A DNA stretch of 64,000 nucleotides from Dromaius novaehollandiae (GCF_036370855.1 NC_088117.1:2356001-2420000); one strand, 5' to 3'; numbered from the stretch's first letter, positions 1 to 11,300 are shown. Numbers and translations are program-made. Notes: a model not told the origin generated them from the sequence alone.

Positions 1-109
1 GAGCAAGGCCTGTCTCCCCGCCCAGCCCCGCCCAGCCCCTCCCCGTGCCCCCCCAGCACGACGCAAACGCCCCTTCCAGCACGAGGAGATTGGCGCATGG
101 AGGAGGTGG

Positions 110-115
110 TTTATT
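110..115 (-). terminator. Poly(A) signal AATAAA of the RING gene (one per unit)
   Basis: A canonical AATAAA on the minus strand lies about 250 bases past the RING stop codon. It is repeated at 3813, 7515, 11217, 14919, 18621, 22323 and 26025, unchanged in all eight copies. This supports the RING exon being a terminal exon with a short 3' UTR. Confidence 0.6.
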
Positions 116-363
116 TTCCACAAAAGCACGACTCGACCAGAGGCGAAGCACGGATTTGCCCCGGTGGCCAAAGGGCAAGCGCTGGGCAGCCTGGGTTTGC
201 ATCGCGTGCTCCCAGTCCCTGTGCGCAGGACGGCCGCAGGACCTCCGCTGCCATCGTCTGCCCGCTCGCTGCCTTTGCCAGGAGCGATCGCAGCTCTCCT
301 GGCCTCCTCTCTGGTGTCACCGCTCGGTCCTCCCCGAGAAGGCCTGGCGTCCCCGACTCGGAG

Positions 364-900
364 CTAGGAGCTCGCCTGTCGTCGTCGGTGGTCGCCCGAG
401 CCCCGCTCCTCGGCCCTGACCCTCTGGAGGAAGGAGGCGTTGCCCCTTGGGGGCTGAGGCTGACGCTGGCCACCACGGTCCCGCCTCAGGGACCTGCTTC
501 GCACCCTCTCGCGCGCCCCCGAGGGGCCACGGTCATAAAGGGGCACGGAGGAGCTCCTGTGCCGGCGAGCGGAAGACCGCTGCCGCTGCTGCCGCCTCCT
601 TGCCAAAAGCCAGGCAGGAACTCTCCCTCGGGGCTGGCGTGCCCAAGAGCCCTGCCCGGAGCCTCCGACGCGGTACTCCTGCACGGCAGCGTCCCCTTGC
701 ATCCGGTGGAGGATGGCCTCAAAAGGCCGCCTGCAGAGTGGGCACTCCGCTTTGGTGGCAGACCACTCCCGGATGCAGCCGAAACAGAACTCGTGCAGGC
801 AAACGGCAAGGTAGGCAAGGTTTTCCACTGTGCCCAGGCAGATGGGGCACGTCTGCTCTCCAGAGGCATCCAGCGGCATTGTCCCGGGCACCTGGCTCAT
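364..900 (-). CDS. TOPORS-like RING-finger protein, array copy 1
   Basis: A predicted small RING-type E3 ubiquitin ligase of 178 residues from the first ATG (898-900, A at -3). The frame stays open 60 bases upstream to a good splice acceptor (pyrimidine tract then TAG, 961-962), so the exon is 364-960. If an upstream coding exon existed the protein would be longer. Counting from the TTG at 951, the RING cysteines and histidine are C35, C38, C51, H53, C56, C59, C70 and C73 (C3HC4), with W63 and R74 at the usual E2-contact and linchpin positions. The segment around C51-C59 and 'KAECPLC' closely follows TOPORS. Residues 115-160 are rich in Arg and Ser, which suggests nuclear or RNA-associated localisation. 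The protein is far shorter than TOPORS (about 1,000 residues). The substrate is unknown. An AATAAA lies at 110-115. Confidence 0.75.
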   Translation of the reverse strand: MSQVPGTMPLDASGEQTCPICLGTVENLAYLAVCLHEFCFGCIREWSATKAECPLCRRPFEAILHRMQGDAAVQEYRVGGSGQGSWARQPRGRVPAWLLARRRQQRQRSSARRHRSSSVPLYDRGPSGARERVRSRSLRRDRGGQRQPQPPRGNASFLQRVRAEERGSGDHRRRQASS

Positions 901-960
901 GCTGGCTCCCGGGGAAAAGCCGCTGTGCTCTGGAACATCCTCCGCTGCCAACGTTGAGTC

Positions 961-1540
961 CTACCAAAGAAAGGGGGGGACAAAGCTCATGAGCAGCCAC
1001 GCAAGCTGAGAACGAAGCGGCAGCAAAGCTGCCGACCTCGAGAGCTCCAGAGAGGCCCAGGCTTCTCCTTGAGGGCTGAGAAAACCACCCCCCCCCGGAG
1101 CCCTGTTGGCAAGGTGGCCGGGCAAAAGGCCCCCCTGCACACCTGCGGTGCTGGGCTTCCTGCAGGTGGGCTTCCCCTGGGCAAGTGGGGCTCCTGGGCA
1201 AAGAGTGGCCGTGGCCAGCGAGGGGAAGGGAGGCGTGGGGCCAAGGGGCAGGGTGGGAATGTTTTGTCTCTGCTGCTGCCGGAGCAGAGAGGGACGAGCC
1301 GTGGAAGAGGAGAGCTCTGGCAGGGCTTTGGAGAGCTCTTTGGTGGCTGGGGACAGTCTGGTGGTGCGTGGCCGGCAGGGCACAAGGGCAAGGCCCTGTT
1401 TCCCGCTCCGCTTGCCAAGGCAGGGAGCCACGCTTTGCCCCGCGCTTTGCACGAGCCCCTGCTGCCTGCCCCGCAGCCCTGGCAGGAGAAGAGCTGGCAG
1501 CTCAAAGCCACCCCAGCACCCCACGTACCCCCCACACTAC
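961..1540 (-). other. Predicted intron of the RING gene (one per unit)
   Basis: On the minus strand a donor GCAG|GTAGTG at 1540/1541 and an acceptor with a pyrimidine tract ending TAG at 961 bound a 580-bp GC-rich segment. The first-exon assignment rests on these two sites and the promoter-like motifs beyond 1541; no transcript evidence is available. The equivalent donor falls at 5242, 8944, 12646, 16348, 20050, 23752 and 27455. Confidence 0.45.
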
Positions 1541-1640
1541 CTGCCGCACTCGGAGCAGGCCCCGCCTCTGCGGCCGCCTCACAGGCGTGATGTAAGGGGA
1601 GTCACAGGGACGCCCCAGTGACATCACAGGACTCTCAGGG
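1541..1640 (-). promoter_or_regulatory. Candidate promoter and noncoding first exon of the RING gene
   Basis: Just upstream of the predicted donor are a GC box (minus-strand AGGCGGGGCC, 1559-1568) and a CRE-like TGATGTCA (1619-1626), with a further ATF-like site at 1588-1595. There is no ATG in the short predicted first exon, which agrees with translation starting in the RING exon. The same block recurs at +3,702 in each unit. Part of it is kept next to the array at 27722-27799, although the flanks there differ, which hints at selection or common ancestry of the promoter. Confidence 0.4.
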
Positions 1641-2861
1641 GCAGCAGCCGGCAGATCCCCCAACTGGGAAGCCCAACCCTGTGCTTGGGAAGTCCATCTG
1701 ACAGGACGCTTCGCCCCTTTTCCCTCCTTTGGGCTCTTTGGCAGGGATGCTCTTGTTGCTTGGGAAGGAGCCTGAGCAGCGGCTGGCCTGCCTGGCAGTC
1801 TGCGCATGGCTTTCCGAGCTCCCAGGCCCCAGCCCCAGCCCCTCCCCGGCCTTCCGTTCCCAGCCCCAACAGCCTTGCTGTTGCTGGCAGGTTGCTAAGC
1901 GGCACCAGGCCTACCTGCACGGCCATCCCTGGCACTTTGGCCGCGATGGGGCCACCAGGCAGCGAGGCGTGCCCTCCAGGCCCTCCTGCCCGGCTGTGCT
2001 GGGAACAAGGGACCCTCCAGGCTTGGGGTGTTGAGCGTGCCCAAAGGCACCGCGGGGCTCAGCTGGGGTCACTCGACGCTTGGCGGCATTTCCCCAGCAT
2101 CTCCTCCTGCACCTGGCTCCTGTATTGTCAGGGCTGTGCTCCTTGACAGGGGCTTTGGGCGCTTCATTTCAGGGACAGAGCACCGCCTGTGCTGAACACA
2201 AGCCCCTGGCGAGTAAATGAGAGCAGCCTTGGGGCCGGAGCAACGCAGCTGTCCCCAGCGCCCCAGATGCCAGGTCAGGCTGCTGCCCTGCCAACTCCAC
2301 CCTGAGAAGTGCTGGCTGAGAGCTGACTGCCTGCTGAGCAGGAGCCCGGCATGCCAGCGGCTCCCCGGAAGGACCTGCCTGGCAGCACCCAGAAAGCAAC
2401 AGCAGGCAACACAGCCCCACGCCGAGCAGTGCCCTGCGATGGGAGCAGAAACTGAGTCCCCCGTCCTTCAGTGGGTGCCTCTGGGAAACAAGCTCGCTCA
2501 CTTTCTGCAGCTCCAGCTGGAGGCTGAAATGGTAGCCCCAGCTGGCTAGCACGGGGGGTGGGCAAGAGGTGGACTAGCAGCTCTCAGCAGCCCGCAGGCG
2601 GAAGAACATGAGTCTTTTAATAGAGAAAAAGCACCCAGAGAAACTGAGGGCACTTTCCCAAATACAGAGCTGAAGCATTGGGCTCCCCAGGCAGGGGCAG
2701 GCGGGCGGCTCTGCACGCTGGGCCTGTCCCCCCCAGCTCCAGCAGCCCCCACCCCCAGCCCCAGCGTAGCCCAGGCCATTTCTTCCCGGGTCCCCGCAGC
2801 ATCGCTGTTGCTGGTTGTGCTTGCTGGTGTGTACGTACACACTATGGGCTGCACTTTAAGG
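1641..2861. other. Unit spacer without a convincing gene
   Basis: GC-rich sequence between the RING promoter and the second poly(A) signal. Open frames of about 100-150 codons occur on both strands but look like GC-driven chance frames. A perfect 16-bp palindrome, GTGTGTACGTACACAC, lies at 2827-2842. The same content recurs in every unit. Confidence 0.5.
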
Positions 2862-2867
2862 TTTATT
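2862..2867 (-). terminator. Second poly(A) signal in each unit
   Basis: Minus-strand AATAAA followed about 20 bases later by the GT-rich stretch GTGTGTACG, the arrangement expected of a working cleavage site near 2845. It recurs at 6564, 10266, 13968, 17670, 21372 and 25074. No convincing coding frame ends here, so it may terminate a noncoding transcript or read-through from the next RING gene. Confidence 0.4.
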
Positions 2868-3127
2868 GACTGTTTAGGGATGTAAAAGGCAATCGCAGCT
2901 GAGGCCTATGGTGGAGTCTTCTCAGCTGTTCTGGCACTTTCCCTCATGAACCAGCGGTGAGCAGAGCTGCCGGTTCAAACCGGATCCGGCCGGACTGGCG
3001 GCGCGAGGGACAGGCACGTTCCATAGGAGGAAAGGTGTCGGTGTGCGACCTCGAGCGGATGTAGAAACGTCTGGAAGGAGTGAAGGAGCACCTGAAAAGC
3101 TTCGCTCCTGTTTCCTATGCAGAGATC

Positions 3128-3193
3128 ATGCTGCTGATGCTCCTTGTCTGCGTTGTCACCATGTGCTGCCTGCTAGAGCACTACAGAAACTAG
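3128..3193 (+). CDS. Possible 21-residue hydrophobic micropeptide (one per unit)
   Basis: On the plus strand a good splice acceptor (pyrimidine-rich tract ending TATGCAG at 3115-3121) is followed by an ATG and a short frame of mostly Leu, Val, Met and Cys, ending in a charged EHYRN tail. This resembles the C-terminal membrane anchor of a small protein. The frame is open back to 3065 without the acceptor. Copies at 6830, 10532, 14234, 17936, 21638 and 25340 are unchanged. Its length is within chance expectation and no family was recognised. Confidence 0.15.
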   Translation: MLLMLLVCVVTMCCLLEHYRN

Positions 3194-3550
3194 AAAAGCA
3201 GTGGACAGAGCCCCAGGGACGAGCAAGTGCCCCTGCCAGGGCCCCGCCCGTGCTCCCAAGGCCATCAGAGAAAGCCGAGAAAGCAAGGCCCCTGGCTAAG
3301 AGGTCTGTGTCGTGCTCTCGGGGCTGTCGGCGAGGTCGGCCACGCGGGGAACGGCTTCGGCAGCTGGGCGCCAGTGGCCGTGCGGCCGTGCCGTGCCGCC
3401 TCAGCCGCGCAGCCACAGCCAGGTTGCTGAGGGCTTCGTGGGCCACAGCAAAGGCCGCTGGAGCTGGGGCAGCGCGGCGTTTGCGCTGGCCCTGCAGGGA
3501 CAGGACCTGGCGCCTGCTTTCCCACGCCTTTCCCCCACGGAGCCGCGCTC

Positions 3551-3568
3551 CCAAGATGGCTGCCGGGA
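3551..3568 (+). promoter_or_regulatory. YY1-like motif in CpG-rich segment
   Basis: AAGATGGCTGCC at 3553-3564 matches the YY1 consensus commonly found at vertebrate transcription starts. It lies in the most CpG-rich part of the unit (about 3300-4100) and is repeated in each unit. It could mark a plus-strand start overlapping the RING gene 3' end, but no transcript is supported. Confidence 0.3.
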
Positions 3569-4066
3569 GACAGCTGCGGCACGTGGCAGCGCCGGCACCA
3601 CGACTCCCCGCCGGGCAGTGTCCCCCCGTGCCGACGGACACCCGCCCGGCACCCCCCCGGGCGTCACAGCCTGCAAAGTGGGGAAAGTGCCTTTCCTGCC
3701 CCAGAGCAAGGCCTGTCTCCCCGCCCAGCCCCGCCCAGCCCCTCCCCGTGCCCCCCCAGCACGACGCAAACGCCCCTTCCAGCACGAGGAGATTGGCGCA
3801 TGGAGGAGGTGGTTTATTTTCCACAAAAGCACGACTCGACCAGAGGCGAAGCACGGATTTGCCCCGGTGGCCAAAGGGCAAGCGCTGGGCAGCCTGGGTT
3901 TGCATCGCGTGCTCCCAGTCCCTGTGCGCAGGACGGCCGCAGGACCTCCGCTGCCATCGTCTGCCCGCTCGCTGCCTTTGCCAGGAGCGATCGCAGCTCT
4001 CCTGGCCTCCTCTCTGGTGTCACCGCTCGGTCCTCCCCGAGAAGGCCTGGCGTCCCCGACTCGGAG

Positions 4067-4603
4067 CTAGGAGCTCGCCTGTCGTCGTCGGTGGTCGCCC
4101 GAGCCCCGCTCCTCGGCCCTGACCCTCTGGAGGAAGGAGGCGTTGCCCCTTGGGGGCTGAGGCTGACGCTGGCCACCACGGTCCCGCCTCAGGGACCTGC
4201 TTCGCACCCTCTCGCGCGCCCCCGAGGGGCCACGGTCATAAAGGGGCACGGAGGAGCTCCTGTGCCGGCGAGCGGAAGACCGCTGCCGCTGCTGCCGCCT
4301 CCTTGCCAAAAGCCAGGCAGGAACTCTCCCTCGGGGCTGGCGTGCCCAAGAGCCCTGCCCGGAGCCTCCGACGCGGTACTCCTGCACGGCAGCGTCCCCT
4401 TGCATCCGGTGGAGGATGGCCTCAAAAGGCCGCCTGCAGAGTGGGCACTCCGCTTTGGTGGCAGACCACTCCCGGATGCAGCCGAAACAGAACTCGTGCA
4501 GGCAAACGGCAAGGTAGGCAAGGTTTTCCACTGTGCCCAGGCAGATGGGGCACGTCTGCTCTCCAGAGGCATCCAGCGGCATTGTCCCGGGCACCTGGCT
4601 CAT
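4067..4603 (-). CDS. TOPORS-like RING-finger protein, array copy 2 (type A)
   Basis: Intact copy with the same predicted protein as the one at 364-900. The exon extends to 4663, where the splice acceptor lies, and its AATAAA is at 3813-3818. All eight zinc ligands are kept. Confidence 0.75.
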   Translation of the reverse strand: MSQVPGTMPLDASGEQTCPICLGTVENLAYLAVCLHEFCFGCIREWSATKAECPLCRRPFEAILHRMQGDAAVQEYRVGGSGQGSWARQPRGRVPAWLLARRRQQRQRSSARRHRSSSVPLYDRGPSGARERVRSRSLRRDRGGQRQPQPPRGNASFLQRVRAEERGSGDHRRRQASS

Positions 4604-7600
4604 GCTGGCTCCCGGGGAAAAGCCGCTGTGCTCTGGAACATCCTCCGCTGCCAACGTTGAGTCCTACCAAAGAAAGGGGGGGACAAAGCTCATGAGCAGC
4701 CACGCAAGCTGAGAACGAAGCGGCAGCAAAGCTGCCGACCTCGAGAGCTCCAGAGAGGCCCAGGCTTCTCCTTGAGGGCTGAGAAAACCACCCCCCCCGG
4801 AGCCCTGTTGGCAAGGTGGCCGGGCAAAAGGCCCCCCTGCACACCTGCGGTGCTGGGCTTCCTGCAGGTGGGCTTCCCCTGGGCAAGTGGGGCTCCTGGG
4901 CAAAGAGTGGCCGTGGCCAGCGAGGGGAAGGGAGGCGTGGGGCCAAGGGGCAGGGTGGGAATGTTTTGTCTCTGCTGCTGCCGGAGCAGAGAGGGACGAG
5001 CCGTGGAAGAGGAGAGCTCTGGCAGGGCTTTGGAGAGCTCTTTGGTGGCTGGGGACAGTCTGGTGGTGCGTGGCCGGCAGGGCACAAGAGCAAGGCCCTG
5101 TTTCCCGCTCCGCTTGCCAAGGCAGGGAGCCACGCTTTGCCCCGCGCTTTGCACGAGCCCCTGCTGCCTGCCCCGCAGCCCTGGCAGGAGAAGAGCTGGC
5201 AGCTCAAAGCCACCCCAGCACCCCACGTACCCCCCACACTACCTGCCGCACTCGGAGCAGGCCCCGCCTCTGCGGCCGCCTCACAGGCGTGATGTAAGGG
5301 GAGTCACAGGGACGCCCCAGTGACATCACAGGACTCTCAGGGGCAGCAGCCGGCAGATCCCCCAACTGGGAAGCCCAACCCTGTGCTTGGGAAGTCCATC
5401 TGACAGGACGCTTCGCCCCTTTTCCCTCCTTTGGGCTCTTTGGCAGGGATGCTCTTGTTGCTTGGGAAGGAGCCTGAGCAGCGGCTGGCCTGCCTGGCAG
5501 TCTGCGCATGGCTTTCCGAGCTCCCAGGCCCCAGCCCCAGCCCCTCCCCGGCCTTCCGTTCCCAGCCCCAACAGCCTTGCTGTTGCTGGCAGGTTGCTAA
5601 GCGGCACCAGGCCTACCTGCACGGCCATCCCTGGCACTTTGGCCGCGATGGGGCCACCAGGCAGCGAGGCGTGCCCTCCAGGCCCTCCTGCCCGGCTGTG
5701 CTGGGAACAAGGGACCCTCCAGGCTTGGGGTGTTGAGCGTGCCCAAAGGCACCGCGGGGCTCAGCTGGGGTCACTCGACGCTTGGCGGCATTTCCCCAGC
5801 ATCTCCTCCTGCACCTGGCTCCTGTATTGTCAGGGCTGTGCTCCTTGACAGGGGCTTTGGGCGCTTCATTTCAGGGACAGAGCACCGCCTGTGCTGAACA
5901 CAAGCCCCTGGCGAGTAAATGAGAGCAGCCTTGGGGCCGGAGCAACGCAGCTGTCCCCAGCGCCCCAGATGCCAGGTCAGGCTGCTGCCCTGCCAACTCC
6001 ACCCTGAGAAGTGCTGGCTGAGAGCTGACTGCCTGCTGAGCAGGAGCCCGGCATGCCAGCGGCTCCCCGGAAGGACCTGCCTGGCAGCACCCAGAAAGCA
6101 ACAGCAGGCAACACAGCCCCACGCCGAGCAGTGCCCTGCGATGGGAGCAGAAACTGAGTCCCCCGTCCTTCAGTGGGTGCCTCTGGGAAACAAGCTCGCT
6201 CACTTTCTGCAGCTCCAGCTGGAGGCTGAAATGGTAGCCCCAGCTGGCTAGCACGGGGGGTGGGCAAGAGGTGGACTAGCAGCTCTCAGCAGCCCGCAGG
6301 CGGAAGAACATGAGTCTTTTAATAGAGAAAAAGCACCCAGAGAAACTGAGGGCACTTTCCCAAATACAGAGCTGAAGCATTGGGCTCCCCAGGCAGGGGC
6401 AGGCGGGCGGCTCTGCACGCTGGGCCTGTCCCCCCCAGCTCCAGCAGCCCCCACCCCCAGCCCCAGCGTAGCCCAGGCCATTTCTTCCCGGGTCCCCGCA
6501 GCATCGCTGTTGCTGGTTGTGCTTGCTGGTGTGTACGTACACACTATGGGCTGCACTTTAAGGTTTATTGACTGTTTAGGGATGTAAAAGGCAATCGCAG
6601 CTGAGGCCTATGGTGGAGTCTTCTCAGCTGTTCTGGCACTTTCCCTCATGAACCAGCGGTGAGCAGAGCTGCCGGTTCAAACCAGATCCGGCCGGACTGG
6701 CGGCGCGAGGGACAGGCACGTTCCATAGGAGGAAAGGTGTCGGTGTGCGACCTCGAGCGGATGTAGAAACGTCTGGAAGGAGTGAAGGAGCACCTGAAAA
6801 GCTTCGCTCCTGTTTCCTATGCAGAGATCATGCTGCTGATGCTCCTTGTCTGCGTTGTCACCATGTGCTGCCTGCTAGAGCACTACAGAAACTAGAAAAG
6901 CAGTGGACAGAGCCCCAGGGACGAGCAAGTGCCCCTGCCAGGGCCCCGCCCGTGCTCCCAAGGCCATCAGAGAAAGCCGAGAAAGCAAGGCCCCTGGCTA
7001 AGAGGTCTGTGTCGTGCTCTCGGGGCTGTCGGCGAGGTCGGCCACGCGGGGAACGGCTTCGGCAGCTGGGCGCCAGTGGCCGTGCGGCCGTGCCGTGCCG
7101 CCTCAGCCGCGCAGCCACAGCCAGGTTGCTGAGGGCTTCGTGGGCCACAGCAAAGGCCGCTGGAGCTGGGGCAGCGCGGCGTTTGCGCTGGCGCTGCAGG
7201 GACAGGACCTGGCGCCTGCTTTCCCACGCCTTTCCCCCACGGAGCCGCGCTCCCAAGATGGCTGCCGGGAGACAGCTGCGGCACGTGGCAGCGCCGGCAC
7301 CACGACTCCCCGCCGGGCAGTGTCCCCCCGTGCCGACGGACACCCGCCCGGCACCCCCCCGGGCGTCACAGCCTGCAAAGTGGGGAAAGTGCCTTTCCTG
7401 CCCCAGAGCAAGGCCTGTCTCCCCGCCCAGCCCCGCCCAGCCCCTCCCCGTGCCCCCCCAGCACGACGCAAACGCCCCTTCCAGCACGAGGAGATTGGCG
7501 CATGGAGGAGGTGGTTTATTTTCCACAAAAGCACGACTCGACCAGAGGCGAAGCACGGATTTGCCCCGGTGGCCAAAGGGCAAGCGCTGGGCAGCCTGGG

Positions 7601-7768
7601 TTTGCATCGCGTGCTCCCAGTCCCTGTGCGCAGGACGGCCGCAGGACCTCCGCTGCCATCGTCTGCCCGCTCGCTGCCTTTGCCAGGAGCGATCGCAGCT
7701 CTCCTGGCCTCCTCTCTGGTGTCACCGCTCGGTCCTCCCCGAGAAGGCCTGGCGTCCCCGACTCGGAG

Positions 7769-8305
7769 CTAGGAGCTCGCCTGTCGTCGTCGGTGGTCGC
7801 CCGAGCCCCGCTCCTCGGCCCTGACCCTCTGGAGGAAGGAGGCGTTGCCCCTTGGGGGCTGAGGCTGACGCTGGCCACCACGGTCCCGCCTCAGGGACCT
7901 GCTTCGCACCCTCTCGCGCGCCCCCGAGGGGCCACGGTCATAAAGGGGCACGGAGGAGCTCCTGTGCCGGCGAGCGGAAGACCGCTGCCGCTGCTGCCGC
8001 CTCCTTGCCAAAAGCCAGGCAGGAACTCTCCCTCGGGGCTGGCGTGCCCAAGAGCCCTGCCCGGAGCCTCCGACGCGGTACTCCTGCACGGCAGCGTCCC
8101 CTTGCATCCGGTGGAGGATGGCCTCAAAAGGCCGCCTGCAGAGTGGGCACTCCGCTTTGGTGGCAGACCACTCCCGGATGCAGCCGAAACAGAACTCGTG
8201 CAGGCAAACGGCAAGGTAGGCAAGGTTTTCCACTGTGCCCAGGCAGATGGGGCACGTCTGCTCTCCAGAGGCATCCAGCGGCATTGTCCCGGGCACCTGG
8301 CTCAT
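7769..8305 (-). CDS. TOPORS-like RING-finger protein, array copy 3 (type B)
   Basis: Intact copy, protein identical to copies 1 and 2. Acceptor after 8365; AATAAA at 7515-7520. Confidence 0.75.
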   Translation of the reverse strand: MSQVPGTMPLDASGEQTCPICLGTVENLAYLAVCLHEFCFGCIREWSATKAECPLCRRPFEAILHRMQGDAAVQEYRVGGSGQGSWARQPRGRVPAWLLARRRQQRQRSSARRHRSSSVPLYDRGPSGARERVRSRSLRRDRGGQRQPQPPRGNASFLQRVRAEERGSGDHRRRQASS

Positions 8306-11300
8306 GCTGGCTCCCGGGGAAAAGCCGCTGTGCTCTGGAACATCCTCCGCTGCCAACGTTGAGTCCTACCAAAGAAAGGGGGGGACAAAGCTCATGAGCA
8401 GCCACGCAAGCTGAGAACGAAGCGGCAGCAAAGCTGCCGACCTCGAGAGCTCCAGAGAGGCCCAGGCTTCTCCTTGAGGGCTGAGAAAACCACCCCCCCC
8501 GGAGCCCTGTTGGCAAGGTGGCCGGGCAAAAGGCCCCCCTGCACACCTGCGGTGCTGGGCTTCCTGCAGGTGGGCTTCCCCTGGGCAAGTGGGGCTCCTG
8601 GGCAAAGAGTGGCCGTGGCCAGCGAGGGGAAGGGAGGCGTGGGGCCAAGGGGCAGGGTGGGAATGTTTTGTCTCTGCTGCTGCCGGAGCAGAGAGGGACG
8701 AGCCGTGGAAGAGGAGAGCTCTGGCAGGGCTTTGGAGAGCTCTTTGGTGGCTGGGGACAGTCTGGTGGTGCGTGGCCGGCAGGGCACAAGGGCAAGGCCC
8801 TGTTTCCCGCTCCGCTTGCCAAGGCAGGGAGCCACGCTTTGCCCCGCGCTTTGCACGAGCCCCTGCTGCCTGCCCCGCAGCCCTGGCAGGAGAAGAGCTG
8901 GCAGCTCAAAGCCACCCCAGCACCCCACGTACCCCCCACACTACCTGCCGCACTCGGAGCAGGCCCCGCCTCTGCGGCCGCCTCACAGGCGTGATGTAAG
9001 GGGAGTCACAGGGACGCCCCAGTGACATCACAGGACTCTCAGGGGCAGCAGCCGGCAGATCCCCCAACTGGGAAGCCCAACCCTGTGCTTGGGAAGTCCA
9101 TCTGACAGGACGCTTCGCCCCTTTTCCCTCCTTTGGGCTCTTTGGCAGGGATGCTCTTGTTGCTTGGGAAGGAGCCTGAGCAGCGGCTGGCCTGCCTGGC
9201 AGTCTGCGCATGGCTTTCCGAGCTCCCAGGCCCCAGCCCCAGCCCCTCCCCGGCCTTCCGTTCCCAGCCCCAACAGCCTTGCTGTTGCTGGCAGGTTGCT
9301 AAGCGGCACCAGGCCTACCTGCACGGCCATCCCTGGCACTTTGGCCGCGATGGGGCCACCAGGCAGCGAGGCGTGCCCTCCAGGCCCTCCTGCCCGGCTG
9401 TGCTGGGAACAAGGGACCCTCCAGGCTTGGGGTGTTGAGCGTGCCCAAAGGCACCGCGGGGCTCAGCTGGGGTCACTCGATGCTTGGCGGCATTTCCCCA
9501 GCATCTCCTCCTGCACCTGGCTCCTGTATTGTCAGGGCTGTGCTCCTTGACAGGGGCTTTGGGCGCTTCATTTCAGGGACAGAGCACCGCCTGTGCTGAA
9601 CACAAGCCCCTGGCGAGTAAATGAGAGCAGCCTTGGGGCCGGAGCAACGCAGCTGTCCCCAGCGCCCCAGATGCCAGGTCAGGCTGCTGCCCTGCCAACT
9701 CCACCCTGAGAAGTGCTGGCTGAGAGCTGACTGCCTGCTGAGCAGGAGCCCGGCATGCCAGCGGCTCCCCGGAAGGACCTGCCTGGCAGCACCCAGAAAG
9801 CAACAGCAGGCAACACAGCCCCACGCCGAGCAGTGCCCTGCGATGGGAGCAGAAACTGAGTCCCCCGTCCTTCAGTGGGTGCCTCTGGGAAACAAGCTCG
9901 CTCACTTTCTGCAGCTCCAGCTGGAGGCTGAAATGGTAGCCCCAGCTGGCTAGCACGGGGGGTGGGCAAGAGGTGGACTAGCAGCTCTCAGCAGCCCGCA
10001 GGCGGAAGAACATGAGTCTTTTAATAGAGAAAAAGCACCCAGAGAAACTGAGGGCACTTTCCCAAATACAGAGCGGAAGCATTGGGCTCCCCAGGCAGGG
10101 GCAGGCGGGCGGCTCTGCACGCTGGGCCTGTCCCCCCCAGCTCCAGCAGCCCCCACCCCCAGCCCCAGCGTAGCCCAGGCCATTTCTTCCCGGGTCCCCG
10201 CAGCATCGCTGTTGCTGGTTGTGCTTGCTGGTGTGTACGTACACACTATGGGCTGCACTTTAAGGTTTATTGACTGTTTAGGGATGTAAAAGGCAATCGC
10301 AGCTGAGGCCTATGGTGGAGTCTTCTCAGCTGTTCTGGCACTTTCCCTCATGAACCAGCGGTGAGCAGAGCTGCCGGTTCAAACCGGATCCGGCCGGACT
10401 GGCGGCGCGAGGGACAGGCACGTTCCATAGAAGGAAAGGTGTCGGTGTGCGACCTCGAGCGGATGTAGAAACGTCTGGAAGGAGTGAAGAAGCACCTGAA
10501 AAGCTTCGCTCCTGTTTCCTATGCAGAGATCATGCTGCTGATGCTCCTTGTCTGCGTTGTCACCATGTGCTGCCTGCTAGAGCACTACAGAAACTAGAAA
10601 AGCAGTGGACAGAGCCCCAGGGACGAGCAAGTGCCCCTGCCAGGGCCCCGCCCGTGCTCCCAAGGCCATCAGAGAAAGCCGAGAAAGCAAGGCCCCTGGC
10701 TAAGAGGTCTGTGTCGTGCTCTCGGGGCTGTCGGCGAGGTCGGCCACGCGGGGAACGGCTTCGGCAGCTGGGCGCCAGTGGCCGTGGAGCCGTGCCGTGC
10801 CGCCTCAGCCGCGCAGCCACAGCCAGGTTGCTGAGGGCTTCGTGGGCCACAGCAAAGGCCGCTGGAGCTGGGGCAGCGCGGCGTTTGCGCTGGCCCTGCA
10901 GGGACAGGACCTGGCGCCTGCTTTCCCACGCCTTTCCCCCACGGAGCCGCGCTCCCAAGATGGCTGCCGGGAGACAGCTGCGGCACGTGGCAGCGCCGGC
11001 ACCACGACTCCCCGCCGGGCAGTGTCCCCCCGTGCCGACGGACACCCGCCCGGCACCCCCCCGGGCGTCACAGCCTGCAAAGTGGGGAAAGTGCCTTTCC
11101 TGCCCCAGAGCAAGGCCTGTCTCCCCGCCCAGCCCCGCCCAGCCCCTCCCCGTGCCCCCCCAGCACGACGCAAACGCCCCTTCCAGCACGAGGAGATTGG
11201 CGCATGGAGGAGGTGGTTTATTTTCCACAAAAGCACGACTCGACCAGAGGCGAAGCACGGATTTGCCCCGGTGGCCAAAGGGCAAGCGCTGGGCAGCCTG

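Noticed and set aside
97..957. 286-codon plus-strand frame antisense to the RING exon
   Set aside because: It is the shadow of the RING frame on the other strand; the RING side shows the zinc-ligand pattern.
2971..2990. 'ccggttcaaaccgg' resembling a tRNA B box
   Set aside because: No A box or cloverleaf around it; it is a short inverted repeat.
3043..4122. 359-codon plus-strand frame, repeated in each unit
   Set aside because: Starts at GTG, low-complexity Ala/Pro/Arg composition typical of GC-rich DNA, overlaps the RING gene 3' end, and no domain is recognisable.
4422..5237. 271-codon minus-strand frame across the predicted RING intron
   Set aside because: Biased composition and broken in some units by indels in C- and G-runs near 1090 and 965, so not conserved as protein.
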